From Cryptomeria japonica (Eukaryota; Streptophyta; Pinopsida; Cupressales; Cupressaceae): a stretch of DNA of 64,000 nucleotides. The stretch lies in the NCBI RefSeq assembly GCF_030272615.1, contig NC_081410.1, forward strand, positions 222,325,415-222,389,414, written 5' to 3'. The stretch's first letter is position 1. The number at the start of each line of letters is the position of its first letter. Positions 46,832 through 57,386 of this stretch are shown piece by piece. A program made the position numbers and the translations under genes. Below the pieces are notes generated by a model. The model saw only the letters and a program-made list of their open reading frames with translations. It was not told the origin of the DNA and did no database searches.

Positions 46832-49061
46832 GGCATTGATGGCAACACTCGTGAAAAATGACTGTGTTGAGCATTGTACACCGGTTCAAAAGAATTAAAA
46901 TAATTTCTAAGGATCCTCCTTAGACAAATAATTCCACTCTTCAATTTGTTGCCTATCTGCTTGTCTATATCTACAGTGACTTTAGGAAAAATTAGGCAAG
47001 ATTTGTACAAATTACCACCTTCTGACAATGTGTCAGAAATAATCTATAATCTCTTAATTAGTCTCACTCTATCATCCTGAGTCAACTTCCAAAATGTTTG
47101 TATCCTAATATTCTTAAATTTATCCAAAACTTTCTTAGTAGACTTCTCTAAATAATCAAAACTGGTATTTACATTGTTAATTAATTGCAACAATTTATCG
47201 GAGGGGCTATAATTAGAATCTATCTGTACATTTGGGGCCACCTTCTACAAAACATCAACTGATATCAAAATTAGCTTTTTATCCTCAGATTCAGACTTCA
47301 CCATATCCTAGCTAGCCTGGGCTTTCATAGCAACTATGAGCATAAGCTTCTCAGCAGAAGACATCTTCCCAAGGTTCAATAGACCATCAAGATTGATAGG
47401 GATCTAAGGTGGGGTCCCTATAACTAGAGGAGTGATAGTTGTCAAATCAACTACTCCTTTTCCTTTGTCTACCTCAATGATCTTTACCTCTGCACACTTA
47501 GCATCCTTCTTCTCTAACACATCGCCTTTATCTTTTTGCATCGGATTTTCCACTTGGTGTAGTATCAACCTGTTGGATCTCAGGGGCTACAAAGTTGTCC
47601 ACCACTGGAGGGGTATCACCGGTCTCAGCATCAAGTGTAGTGTTACCTTGATCTTCTGAATGTCCCTTAGTCTAAGTTTTATCCTTCTTACCACCAGAAA
47701 CGCCTTGCTTTTCTTCCGGCTGAGAAGACTTAAATGCATCCTTGTATAGGGGATCATTTTGAATGATTTTTCTCCATATATCCTCTATTTCTTTCCTCAC
47801 TTCTTCCACTTTCCTAGTCATTAGTCTGTTAACCATGTTCTTACTTTGGAACTCTTTCTTATTTGCTTCCTCAATCAGCCTCTAGGCTTCATCATGAGTA
47901 ATAAAGGTGCAAACATTTATTAGCTTTCTCTCCTTCATCTCCTTGTCTATATTGCTTGCAATCATTCTCCTTGCATCAATGAGATTGTACAAATCCCTAG
48001 GAATGGTCTTCTCCAATTCAATTAATGTCTTACTGAAGTTATGCATGTATAATAAAATAGCTTCTTCAACTTTTCTCTGATCAACTTCATTTAATTTCTC
48101 ATAACAAGCTCTAAGATTCTTCAAATTTCCATCTACAATTATTTCATCAATTAACTGATTTGATGTCAACAAGGGTACATATTCAGATCTACCTTTCTCA
48201 GGTTGAGTTTTGACTTTTCTTTCTCTCTTAGGCCTTCCGGTAGGAACAGGATTTGATTTTGCCTTCTTACGTTGTTGGGCTCAATCTGATTGCGGCTTCC
48301 TCGCTACTCTAACAAATTCTCCTTTCCTCTTCACCTTTCTTTCTTCCTCCTCAGACTCTATTTCATAAGCCACCATACATACAACAACATGGCTCCTCTT
48401 GGGATTCTCCTTTTTCTTCAGTATACCTTTCCCAAATGGGCTAGGTCCTGCAGATTGTGTCGTCAAAGAAAGAGCAAACTTGGTCTCTTTAGGTTTGACC
48501 TTGGAGGGAACTGGATCAACCTTAGGCTTCTTGGTTTCCTCTTTGGCCTCTTTCTATGCATGTCTCTCTCTTTGTTTCTTCACCTCCTCCTGGGTGAAAC
48601 CCCTCTGAACTACCACCTCCTCAGCCATCTTTGTGACTTTCCTTTTTCTGGCAGGTGCAGTGAATTGCATGTGCAGAATAAGATCCTTTTCCTTGAATGT
48701 ACCAAATCTCCCTTCCTTGGCATCCACCCGCTAACTCAAAATATGTTGGGCATATGCTTCAAGTGTGATAAATTCAACTTCATACCCCATGTGCATGATC
48801 CACACTATTCGCGGCTATACAGCTTTCATCAGACATTGATTCTTTTCAATCATGAAGCATATGGTTTGCTTATACTTTTCAACTATATCCTTAGGGATCC
48901 TCTCTCTATTTTTCATTATTGATTGGAAAGATTTAAAGTATCCCCAGAGAGAAGATATTCTCATTATTGCATCTCCAACTCCCCATAATCCCTCTTTGAT
49001 TTGCATGGCCACTGGTCTATCATAGGCCCATTGGACCTTTCCTTGTATACCATGTATCTCA
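46832..49061 (-). pseudogene. Element K ORF2: conserved unidentified retroelement protein
   Basis: From 49012 the frame has RERIPKDIVEKYKQTICFMI and MGYEV, aligned with F and L. A basic linker (about 48650-48200) is rich in Lys and Glu. The segment 48172-47882 has QRKVEEAILLYMHNFSKTLI and YNLIDARRM, again shared with F. The final part (47241-47044) has SPSDKLLQLINNVNTSFDYL, predicted helical. Many stops, mainly TAG, and frame changes are present. The N-terminal globular region is mostly missing, cut by copia E. Function unknown. Confidence 0.68.
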
Positions 49062-50434
49062 TGATAATATGATGAATCAATAAGGATCCGGTCAACTAAT
49101 GAGAGGGGGGGTGAATCAGTAGATAGAAAACAAACTAAACTTTCACCAAACTTAATCCCAACTCATAAACAAATCATTGAACTAACCAGTTTAGACATTG
49201 TATCTAAAATTGCAACTACACTGTCAAACTTTACCGGTTGACCCAAATATCAAAGATGCAATGTAACAGATATGAAACTCACATACCATTTAACCAAAAA
49301 ATTAAAACATTTTACTAACATTAGTAATATTTCATTTCAGATCACTTCAAGTTATCTAAACATATCAAAAAAATCATTCACCACTTGACACAATGATTTT
49401 TCACATGGAAACCCAAATGGGAAAAACTATGGTGGGGATGAATACCCACAAGTATTTTGACCTCTTCTGAAGTTCACCATGTTAGGAGACAAGCCTTGTT
49501 AGAAGCTTATACAATAATGTCATGTTAAGAACATATCTGGTTAGGGACCACCCGGTTAAGGGATTAACTACAATACCTTGTTAAAGGCAATACCCTATTA
49601 GGAGTAACCTCGATAGAGGATTTCAAATCCAAGCTAATGGATCACCTAGTTAGAGGATTTAGATAGCACCAAGCCTGTTAAATCTTACTCAGATAAGGAA
49701 TTTAACTATTGTGATGGTTAGAGAACAACAAGGTTTTTTTGATCTGGTAATAGCACTATCTTGCTTATTCAGATCCTTTTATGCTCCTATCTACCTTCAA
49801 AACATTCTGCAGACACTCCTTCTAGTTCGGAAACAATCACACTACCAAACTTAACCAAATTGCCAACACAATTACAAACAATTCATCGACCTTATAAGCA
49901 AATACAATAGGTCGGTAACACATCACAAAATCTACAACTCTCATCGAGATTACAAACATATCAATTCAAACGTGACCATTAGATTACATAGAAATCAACT
50001 ACACATTATTCTAGATAACTTGAACCGCTCCTAGATCACCGCACATTGAATCATGTAGCTCATCATGCGGTTATTACTTCATGTTATGTATTTGCTCATT
50101 CCCAAGATAAACAGTTATCTTCATTCACCAATACTACTTTGAAACTCATCACACACATCATGCTTATGTGACATCTCCATCTTCGATCACCATTCGATCA
50201 TAGATCAACATAACCGATTCACCAAGCTCCAGCAATTAGGGTTTGGCATATCAACTGGTTAGGGTTACTGGTTGATCACTCTGCTTCAAATACAAATATC
50301 GGTTTCTATCACTTCTCTACTACTGGTTGCACTACTACATCATTACCGGTTGCAATACAACTCCATTACCAGTTACTATTAACATCAATGACAACCTTAT
50401 ACTTCATTAATTCAATCTTCATGCAATACCAACA
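49062..50434 (-). repeat. 3' LTR of element E
   Basis: 1373 bp. On the minus strand it starts TGTTGGTATTGCATGAAG and ends CTGATTCACCCCCCCCTCTC followed by TCATATTATCA. It serves as the uninterrupted reference for the B LTR pieces. It includes the series of short CCTCTAACTAGGTG-like inverted units at about 49490-49700. Confidence 0.9.
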
Positions 50435-50802
50435 ATCTCCCCCTTTGGCATTGATGTAAATACAAATATCAATACCCTTTGATTGTGATGATTGAGAGTA
50501 ATGCACATACACAGGTATAGGAATCCTGGTTTACATTTTCCAATTACTCTCCTTAACTGTATCTCCATGTCTTCAGCTGGTAACTGGCTATGAATCGTAT
50601 ATAGTTCTTCTCCCCATCAATCATACAATTCTCATCCCCATTTGACAAAAATACCAAAGTGAATATCAATAACAACTAGTTAACCATTCCATGCTTCACG
50701 GATTAAAAACAACGATCTACAACTTGTTGCTCCCCCTGTCGAATAGCTCCACTCTACACCAATCCTGCTTCAAGATTTTCAATCTCTGGGACTGATGTCT
50801 TC
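50435..50802 (-). other. Element E spacer with polypurine tract
   Basis: The tract AAAGGGGGAGAT (50435-50446 on the minus strand) abuts the LTR. Further GGGGGAG-like blocks lie at about 50728-50740 and 50605-50640. No gene is seen. Confidence 0.7.
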
Positions 50803-51889
50803 TTAATTGACTTCATGTAGGGGTATAACCCCTAACTTACCTCTAAGATACTCAAAAGTAGCCTTAGGTAGAGGTCTGGTAAATATGTCCGCTAGTTGTT
50901 CCTTAGTATATACATGCTCCAATGACACATCTTTACTTTTCCTTTTCTCTCTCAAGAAATGATACGTCGACTCAATATGCTTTGTTCTAGCATGCAACAT
51001 CAGGTTCTTATAAATGTTTATTGCACTGGTGTTATCATAGAAAATCCTTACCGGTTCTGAAATCTTCAACTTGAAACCTTCCAGAATGTGTTTCATTCAA
51101 ATTGCTTGTGTACAATTCATATATGTTTCAACATATTCAGCTTCTGCAGTTGATTGTGATATACAACTTTGTTTCTTGCTACTCCAAGATACTAGCCTTC
51201 CTCCAAGAAAGAAAGCTCCTTCGGTCCTACTCTTCCTATCATCAACATTACGTGCCCATTCTGCATCTATATAGACATTCAAATCAAATTTACATGCATA
51301 TGGATTCCATAATCCATAATAAATTATGCCTTTCAGATATCTAAAAATTCTTTTGGTCACTACCATGTGTGTTTATTGCACTGGTGTTATCATAGAAAAT
51401 CCTTACCGGTTCTGAAATCTTCAACTTGAAACCTTCCAGAATGTGTTTCATTCAAATTGCTTGTGTACAATTCATATATGTTTCAACATATTCAGCTTCT
51501 GCAGTTGATTGTGATATACAACTTTGTTTCTTGCTACTCCAAGATACTAGCCTTCCTCCAAGAAAGAAAGCTCCTTCGGTCCTACTCTTCCTATCATCAA
51601 CATTACGTGCCCATTCTGCATCTATATAGACATTCAAATCAAATTTACATGCATATGGATTCCATAATCCATAATAAATTATGCCTTTCAGATATCTAAA
51701 AATTCTTTTGGTCACTACCATGTGTGTCTCCTTCGGGCTCTTCTGAAATCTGGCAACTAATCCTACTGCATGAGAAATGTACGGTTTGTTGTGGACAACA
51801 TAATGTAGTTTACCTATCATTGACCTATACTCCTTTTCATCCATTGATGCAGAATCGTCCTCCTTATACAATTTACAACATGTAACCAT
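50803..51889 (-). pseudogene. Element E RNase H with internal tandem duplication
   Basis: The segment 51889-51452 reads from SMIGKLHYVVHNKPYISHAV through YIDAEWARNVDDRKSRTEGA to QSTAEAEYVETYMNCTQAI. The same protein block appears again at 51366-51097 because of the 355-bp duplication. The end (51096-50803) has FYDNTSAINIYKNLMLHART and FTRPLPKATFEYLRGKLGVI. As 355 is not a multiple of three, the duplication also shifts the frame. In an intact copy RT and RNase H form the C-terminal part of the copia polyprotein. Confidence 0.85.
51015..51724. repeat. Direct tandem duplication, 2 x 355 bp
   Basis: 51015-51369 and 51370-51724 appear identical over their full length: the translations of both copies agree in three frames. 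A short TGTG overlap lies at the junction. The lack of differences in a decayed element points to a very young event or an assembly artefact. Confidence 0.9.
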
Positions 51890-51901
51890 TGGTGTTCCAA
51901 C

Positions 51902-52755
51902 TCATTTACAGTCTCTCATTCCAAATGTCTTCAATGCCTCTTTCATGTACTTGGACTGTGTAATGAAAAAATCATCCTTCATCTGTTGGATTTGCATACC
52001 TATGAAGAATTTTATTTCACCTACAAGTGACATCGCAAACTCATTCTTCATTTCACTGGCAAAGTCATGACACATATCATCATTTCCTCCAAAAATGATA
52101 TCATCCACAAATACCTCACTTACCAGTATCTTGTCTCCTTCTGACTTGAGATATATGTTACTGTCTTCACTGGTTCTCTAAAAACCTATCTTCACCAAGT
52201 GAGAGTGCAATATTTCATACCATGTTCTAGGTGCTTGTTTTAGTCCATATAATGTCTTATGTAATTTTCACACCATGACCTTTTCTATAGTTAAAGCATA
52301 ACCATCTGGTTGTTCAATGTGGACTTCCTCTTCCAATATTTCATTTAGGAATGTTGACTTCACATCCATCTGATATACTTTGAACCTCTATATGTTGCAA
52401 ATGCAAGTAGATTCTTAACTCCTTCCAATCTTACAACTGGTGCGAAGGTCTCACCATAGTCTTCACCTTCTTCTTGTGCATATCCTTTGCATACTAGTTT
52501 GGCTTTATTTTTTACTACTACTCCATCTTCATTTAGTTTATTCCTGAATACCCATTTTGTTCCTATAACATTTTTGTTCTCTAGTATGGGTACCAATGAC
52601 CAAGTATTGTTCTTATCTATCTGGTCAAGTTCTTCTTCCATTTCCTTGATCCAGTCTTCATCTGCAAATGTTTCCTTTGCAGTTCTAGGCTCAATGGTGG
52701 AAATCATACAAGACTTCTCTCTAAGCCTTGTTCTTGTTAGCACACCTACATTCAT
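51902..52755 (-). pseudogene. Element E reverse transcriptase
   Basis: 52755-52360 has the linker and first RT blocks ([38 protein letters not shown]), then a frame change near 52380. The segment to 52110 includes QPDGYAL and the VFVDDIIFGGNDDM active site. 52108-51902 reads on to QIQQMKDDFFITQSKYMKEA and TFGMRDCK. Stops and a frameshift make it inactive. It is closely related to the B RT in sequence. Confidence 0.85.
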
Positions 52756-52869
52756 GTCACCAATAATCTTATCGGGGCTATGATTGAGTCTAACATACCT
52801 TGGAATGACATGATCTTTATTTCCATATTCTTCTTCTTCTTCACTTTCTTCTTCCTCTCTTGGACCTCC

Positions 52870-53880
52870 CTATTCCAATTGAACTAGGTCTTCTATGTTT
52901 TGCTCTTCAACTTCTAGCTTCACCGGTTTTGGTTCCAAAAATACTATGTAAGGTTCCTCTTCCTCTTTCTCCTTACTAGTTTCTCCTGATTTCTCAAGAA
53001 ACTCATCAACTCGGACATTTAAACTTTCAATAATCTTCTTGGTCTGGTTGTTGTAACACTTGTAATATTTTCTCTTGTTGGAGTAACCAAGAAATATGCC
53101 TTCATCACTCTTCGCATCAAACTTACCAACGTATTCACCTCTCTTGATAAAACATTTGCTACCAAAAATATTAATGTAACTGACATTAGGTGATCTACCA
53201 TGCCAGTACTCATAAGGAGTTTTATCCTTACCTCTTTTAACCAGTATCTGGTTCATTGTGTAAATGGTTGTACTGATAGCATCTCTCTAGAATGTTTTAG
53301 CTACACCTCCTTGTATTAGCATAGTCCTAGTAGCTTCAACAACTGACCAGATGTTCCTTTCTGCAATACCATTCTATTGTGGTGTCGTAGGTGCAGAAAG
53401 CTACATCTTAATTCCATTGTCTTCACAATAGCTATTGAATTCGTGTAAAGTAAATTCAGCACCTTGATCAATTCTTGAGAACTTTATCTTCTTTCCACTT
53501 TCATTTTCAACTAAGGCTCTAAATGTTGTAAAATTGCTAAAAGCTTATATCTTATCTTTCAAGAATGTGACACACATCATCCTTGAGCAATCATTAATAA
53601 AAATCATGAAATGCATATCACCTTGAATACTCCTAGTCCCCATTGGTCCACAAAGGTCGGTATGAACCAAATCTAGAAAATGTTTTGCTGAAGAAGATTC
53701 GCTCTTGAAGGTCGAGGATGTCATCTTCCCTAACTGACATTCCTTGTATACAGCATTCACCGGTTTGTCCAGTTGTGGAAAACCTCTTACTGATTTAGAC
53801 TTACTGACTTTTACAATGATCAAAATTTACATGACAAAATCTCCAATGTCAAAGCCAACTATCTTCTACTTTTGTAATTA
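52870..53880 (-). pseudogene. Element E integrase
   Basis: The segment 53823-53545 has GFPQLDKPVNAVYKECQLGK, HTDLCGPMGTRSIQGDMHF and CSRMMCVTFLKDKI. The second core block and the glutamate region follow near 53500-53340 across stops. 53256-52870 has KDKTPYEYWHGRSPNVSYI, FGSKCFIKRGEYVGKFDAKS and GIFLGYSNKRK, the integrase C-terminus, followed by an acidic linker. Two of the three core positions are clearly readable. Confidence 0.82.
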
Positions 53881-54016
53881 AACAAATATTAACTTTAGAA
53901 CTTAAATGAAACAAGTTACCTCTAGTCTGTTGGTCAGTTACAATCAATTCACCTTTGCTTCCATAAATCTTGCAGACTCCATTCTTGAATTCCAGTGGGT
54001 AGCCTTTGTCATTGAG

Positions 54017-54508
54017 TTAAGCTACACTCAAAAGATTGTGTTTCAGTCCTTCAACCCAGTAGACATCATCGGCACTTCTTTTTCCATTCAAAGAGATGGA
54101 TCCCTTTCCTTTTACCATGTAGGGTGAGTCATTCCCAAATCTCACAACACCTCCATTAAACTCTCTCAAAGTAAGAAACTTACCCCGGTCACCAGTCATG
54201 TGGTGTGAACAACCACTGTCTATAATCCAATCATCAAAACTATCCATGAGACAGACCTAATGCCTTCTGATCTGATGTCTCTTCTTTAATAGCAAAAAAG
54301 ATAATGTCCTCATTTGCATCTTCTTCAGATTCCTCATCTGTAATTCCTCCATCAACTACAATGAGACAATCCCTTTTACCTTTTCCTTTGTACTTCTTAT
54401 ACTTCTCATGTTTTTGCTCATTATCTCCATTTGGACAGTTAGCAGCAATATGTCCAATCCAATTACATGCAAAACACTTCAAAGGTAATTCACCTTTGTA
54501 CTTACCGG
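54017..54508 (-). pseudogene. Element E gag end and protease
   Basis: The gag end (54508-54240) contains the intact-looking zinc knuckle CFACNWIGHIAANC near 54480-54440 and the KGKGKRDCLIVVDGGITDEE segment shared with B. The protease (54247-54017) has DDWIIDSGCSHHMTGDRGKF with the D-S-G active site, and DDVYWVEGLKHNLLSVA. The upstream capsid half of gag is cut off by element L. Confidence 0.85.
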
Positions 54509-55608
54509 TGTTGGCATTTTTTATGTTTATGTTGTGATTGTCATTGATGGACACACACTTGTATTAAGATCATCTTTATATGTATGAGTTAGAGCACAAC
54601 CGGTATTTGTTCCAACCGGTATGTTGTAGGTATGTTGTATTATAGTCATTAGACTATTGATGTTTTACAGAATGTGTTTACTGGTCTAAAGTGGCATGTT
54701 GACCTCAAGCGGTACGAGGAATTATAGCGGCATAACACATTTCTACCAGTCTTCATTTTTGTCAAATCGGCAACCAGCTTTTTGTATAAACCGATAATAC
54801 TCTATGATGACTTACCAACCAGCATTTTGTGATGAGATACCAATCCACCGATTATTTGACAGTGCCAACACACTGGCGGTGCTTCTTGTGTCGTGTTACT
54901 GAGTATGTCTAGATTCATTGAACCTAGGAAATTGAAATGTAATCCTATTGGACCGACATGAAATCAGATTCCTTTAAAAGGACATCATGTCTAGGGTTTT
55001 AGGTTGTTGTTGAAAAGGTTTATGTTGTTGCTAGGGTTTAAGGTGGTTGAGGAGTTGAAAAGAATATGAATGTGTAGAAGACTCAAGTAATGCAGGAGTG
55101 CATTAAGAACAAGCTATCAAGGATCTAACCAAGCAGTCTGTGCTATTAGATAGATCAAACACTTGTTGATTACTCACATCTTTGACAAGTCTATAGCCCT
55201 TAACCGGGTAGGCCCAAAAGCCTTTTGTAAAATCCACTAACAAGGTGGTTCACCTATATGAATCTAAAATCCTCTAGCAAGGTAGTCCTTGATCAGACTT
55301 ATCTCCTAACAGAGATTGAGATTCCTAACAGGATCTATTCTGTTGAAGAACATTGTAAGACCTTAACCGGTCTGGTTTCTATTCTGCAGATAGTGACTTG
55401 TGAGTTCCATCTCACCATGGTTTTTCCCATTTGGGTTTCCACGTCAAATATCTTGTGTTATGGTTGTATTGCTTTTGTGGGTGAATGCTTTATTTGTATT
55501 TTGGTTTGCATGTGTGATAACCGGTCTGTCTATTAAACTCTTTTACCGGTTTATCTTTAGACTGTTTAAGTGTTTAAGTGCAGTGTTTTTCGGTATACTA
55601 ATTCATCA
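54509..55608 (+). repeat. 5' LTR of element L
   Basis: About 1100 bp, starting TGTTGGCATTTTTTATG with TTGTCATTGATGGACAC nearby. The array of short inverted units (CCTTAACCGGGTAGG, ATCCACTAACAAGGTGG, ATCCTCTAGCAAGGTAG) is at about 55198-55370, and GGTTTTTCCCATTTGGGTTT at 55419-55438. The C-rich CACCCCCCTCTCAG end block seen in the other LTRs is missing; the end reads TATACTAATTCATCA. Confidence 0.78.
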
Positions 55609-55610
55609 AT

Positions 55611-55622
55611 TGGTATCAAAGC
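55611..55622 (+). other. Primer binding site of element L
   Basis: TGGTATCAAAGC follows the LTR end after two bases, with one change (G to A) from the usual TGGTATCAGAGC. Confidence 0.8.
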
Positions 55623-55658
55623 CTACCTTTCTATAAGTTTAACCACTTGGAAAGAGAT

Positions 55659-56936
55659 ATGGGGGAATAAACCTTGAGGGAACTTAATCAATGGCTCACT
55701 CAGTCTGAGCAAGCCTATGATGATCTTATGGTCAAATACAAGGCATCTCAAGAAAAAAGGAGAGAACATGTAGAAAAGTTGATGTAGTTGTCTGAAAATA
55801 GTTATGCAGATGAAGCAGATATGGAAGCCCTAATTGCAAAAGTAAATAAGCTGAATAAATCAAACTCCAACCTGAGAAAGGAGTTGGAAGGACTGACTAT
55901 CCAGATGTGTCAAGAGCTTGAGAACCGGAGAAAAACTGAAGACCTAGTGAAAGAAAGAGATTTTGAGATCTCCAAGTTGAAACAAGAGATGAGTGCCCTA
56001 AATGCTCAACTCCATGCAAGAAAGGTGGAAAAGGAAGACATGCAAAGAGAACTAAACACTACCATCTCTGAGAATGAAAACCTATTGAAAACAAATGCTG
56101 CTATTTCCAAAGAACTCTCTAAGTCAAAGGAAATACCTGCTAAGTTCAGCAAAAGTACTGTCAAGCTAGAGAAAAAGCTTGAATCTGCCAAACCGGTCAA
56201 GAATACCAATGGACTTGGTTATTCTGGTCATGAGGAAGGTGAAACCTCTGGAACAAATGTTGAACCATCAAAGAAGCAACCAGCATCAAAGAATAAAGGT
56301 AAGCAAAAATTCAAACCTGTTTGTTTTAACTGTCTTACAGAAGGACACACTGCCAATGTATGTAGGAGCAAAGCCTACAATAATTTTCCTTACTTTATTA
56401 ACAATGTACCTAGATCCAATAAGTTCAATGGTCATTATTATGCATGAAACAAGTATGGGCATAGAGCATTTGAATATAGGTCTATCATGAATGACACTGG
56501 AAGATATCCTCAGAGGACCCAAGGAGTTGGTCCCGAACCTTTTGTGAATCGAAATCACAACCAGTTTAATGTCTTCAATCATTAGCCAAGAAGCGGTGGC
56601 TATCAAGCGGCAACCGGATGGAGAGAAAATTGTATGATCTATCATGGTCATGGTCACACAGCTGCAACATGCAGAAATAAGAATGGAAACATGAACAATG
56701 GACCTTGGAGAGCACCTAGATTGGTTTGCTATCACTGCAACAAACCGGGCCACATTGCAAGATTTTGCAGAAGCAAAAAGAGTATATCTGATGATATACC
56801 GGTCACTCGGGAAGGAGGAATTGATATTGAAATAGTTCAAGCGGACATGAACAAAACCTGGAAGAGGAAACTAGTAATGTTGGAAGAGGAACCGGTTTCT
56901 GCACCTAGTGTGGAAATATCAGAACTGGCAAACTAA
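55659..56936 (+). pseudogene. Element L ORF1: coiled coil with CCHC knuckles
   Basis: From ATG 55659 (then TAA as codon 4 and TAG at 55785-55787) the protein is a long Glu/Lys/Leu-rich coiled coil (to about residue 180). Next come NTNGLGYSGHEEGETSG and four knuckle positions: CFNCLTEGHTANVC (intact), a broken one at NKYGHRAFEY, CMIYHGHGHTAATC (one Cys to Tyr) and CYHCNKPGHIARFC (intact). The C-terminus has TWKRKLVMLEEEP. No capsid domain is visible. Coiled coil plus knuckles implies RNA binding and self-association (inference). Four in-frame stops are present. Confidence 0.78.
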
Positions 56937-57386
56937 GCTTCAAAAGGCTTAGGGGGAGCAAATGGCAAAATGTTTTCAAACCCCCATTTTATACAAACAA
57001 AAGACCTTAACCGATATATGATACCTGTCACTTGGTAGAAGACTGGAAATGGTAAAAAGGCAAATTAGGGTTTATACCCTAATGGAGGAGCATTAATGAT
57101 GGTAGGTGAGGACTATATTTAAAAGCATTTTTCAAATCATTTCTCACTATCAGTTTTCGAGCGAAGAAATTTTTTTCAAAGAGCAAAGCGACGAAAAGGT
57201 GATTTGAGCAGAGATTAGGAGAAATTGAGAAACCGTGAAGGAGATTCAAATTCAAATAGCAAATGGTCAAGTGGAGAACATAAAGCAGTGATTCAGCTAC
57301 CAACGAAGTGAGGAGTGAAGGAGAATTGAAAAGCCCTAAATTCACGTGTCTTAAAAGGTATTTCTTGAGTTCTTAAAATTTCTACA
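56937..57386 (+). other. Element L spacer between ORF1 and ORF2
   Basis: About 450 bases without a gene. It contains a polypurine-like TTAGGGGGAGCAAATGG near 56949. In copia elements B, C and E such blocks occur only between pol and the 3' LTR. The spacer ends 14 bases after TTCTTGAGTTC, before the ORF2 ATG (57387). Confidence 0.5.

Larger units (their letters stand above)
45850..49061 (-). mobile_element. Element K: pol-less LTR element (3' LTR and most of ORF2)
   Basis: Minus strand. The 3' LTR is 45850-46819, the polypurine tract AAAGGGGGAGAT lies at 46820-46831, and ORF2 remnants run up to 49061, where copia E interrupts. ORF1 and the 5' LTR would lie right of the window. The candidate left target is GAAGT (45845-45849). 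Confidence 0.78.
49062..54508 (-). mobile_element. Element E: Ty1/copia of the B family
   Basis: Minus strand. The 3' LTR is 49062-50434. RNase H, RT, integrase, protease and the gag end run up to 54508, where element L interrupts within gag. The LTR length (1373 bp) and the gag-protease segment (GKGKRD-LIVVDGGITDEES) match B. A 355-bp stretch of RNase H is duplicated in tandem. Confidence 0.9.
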
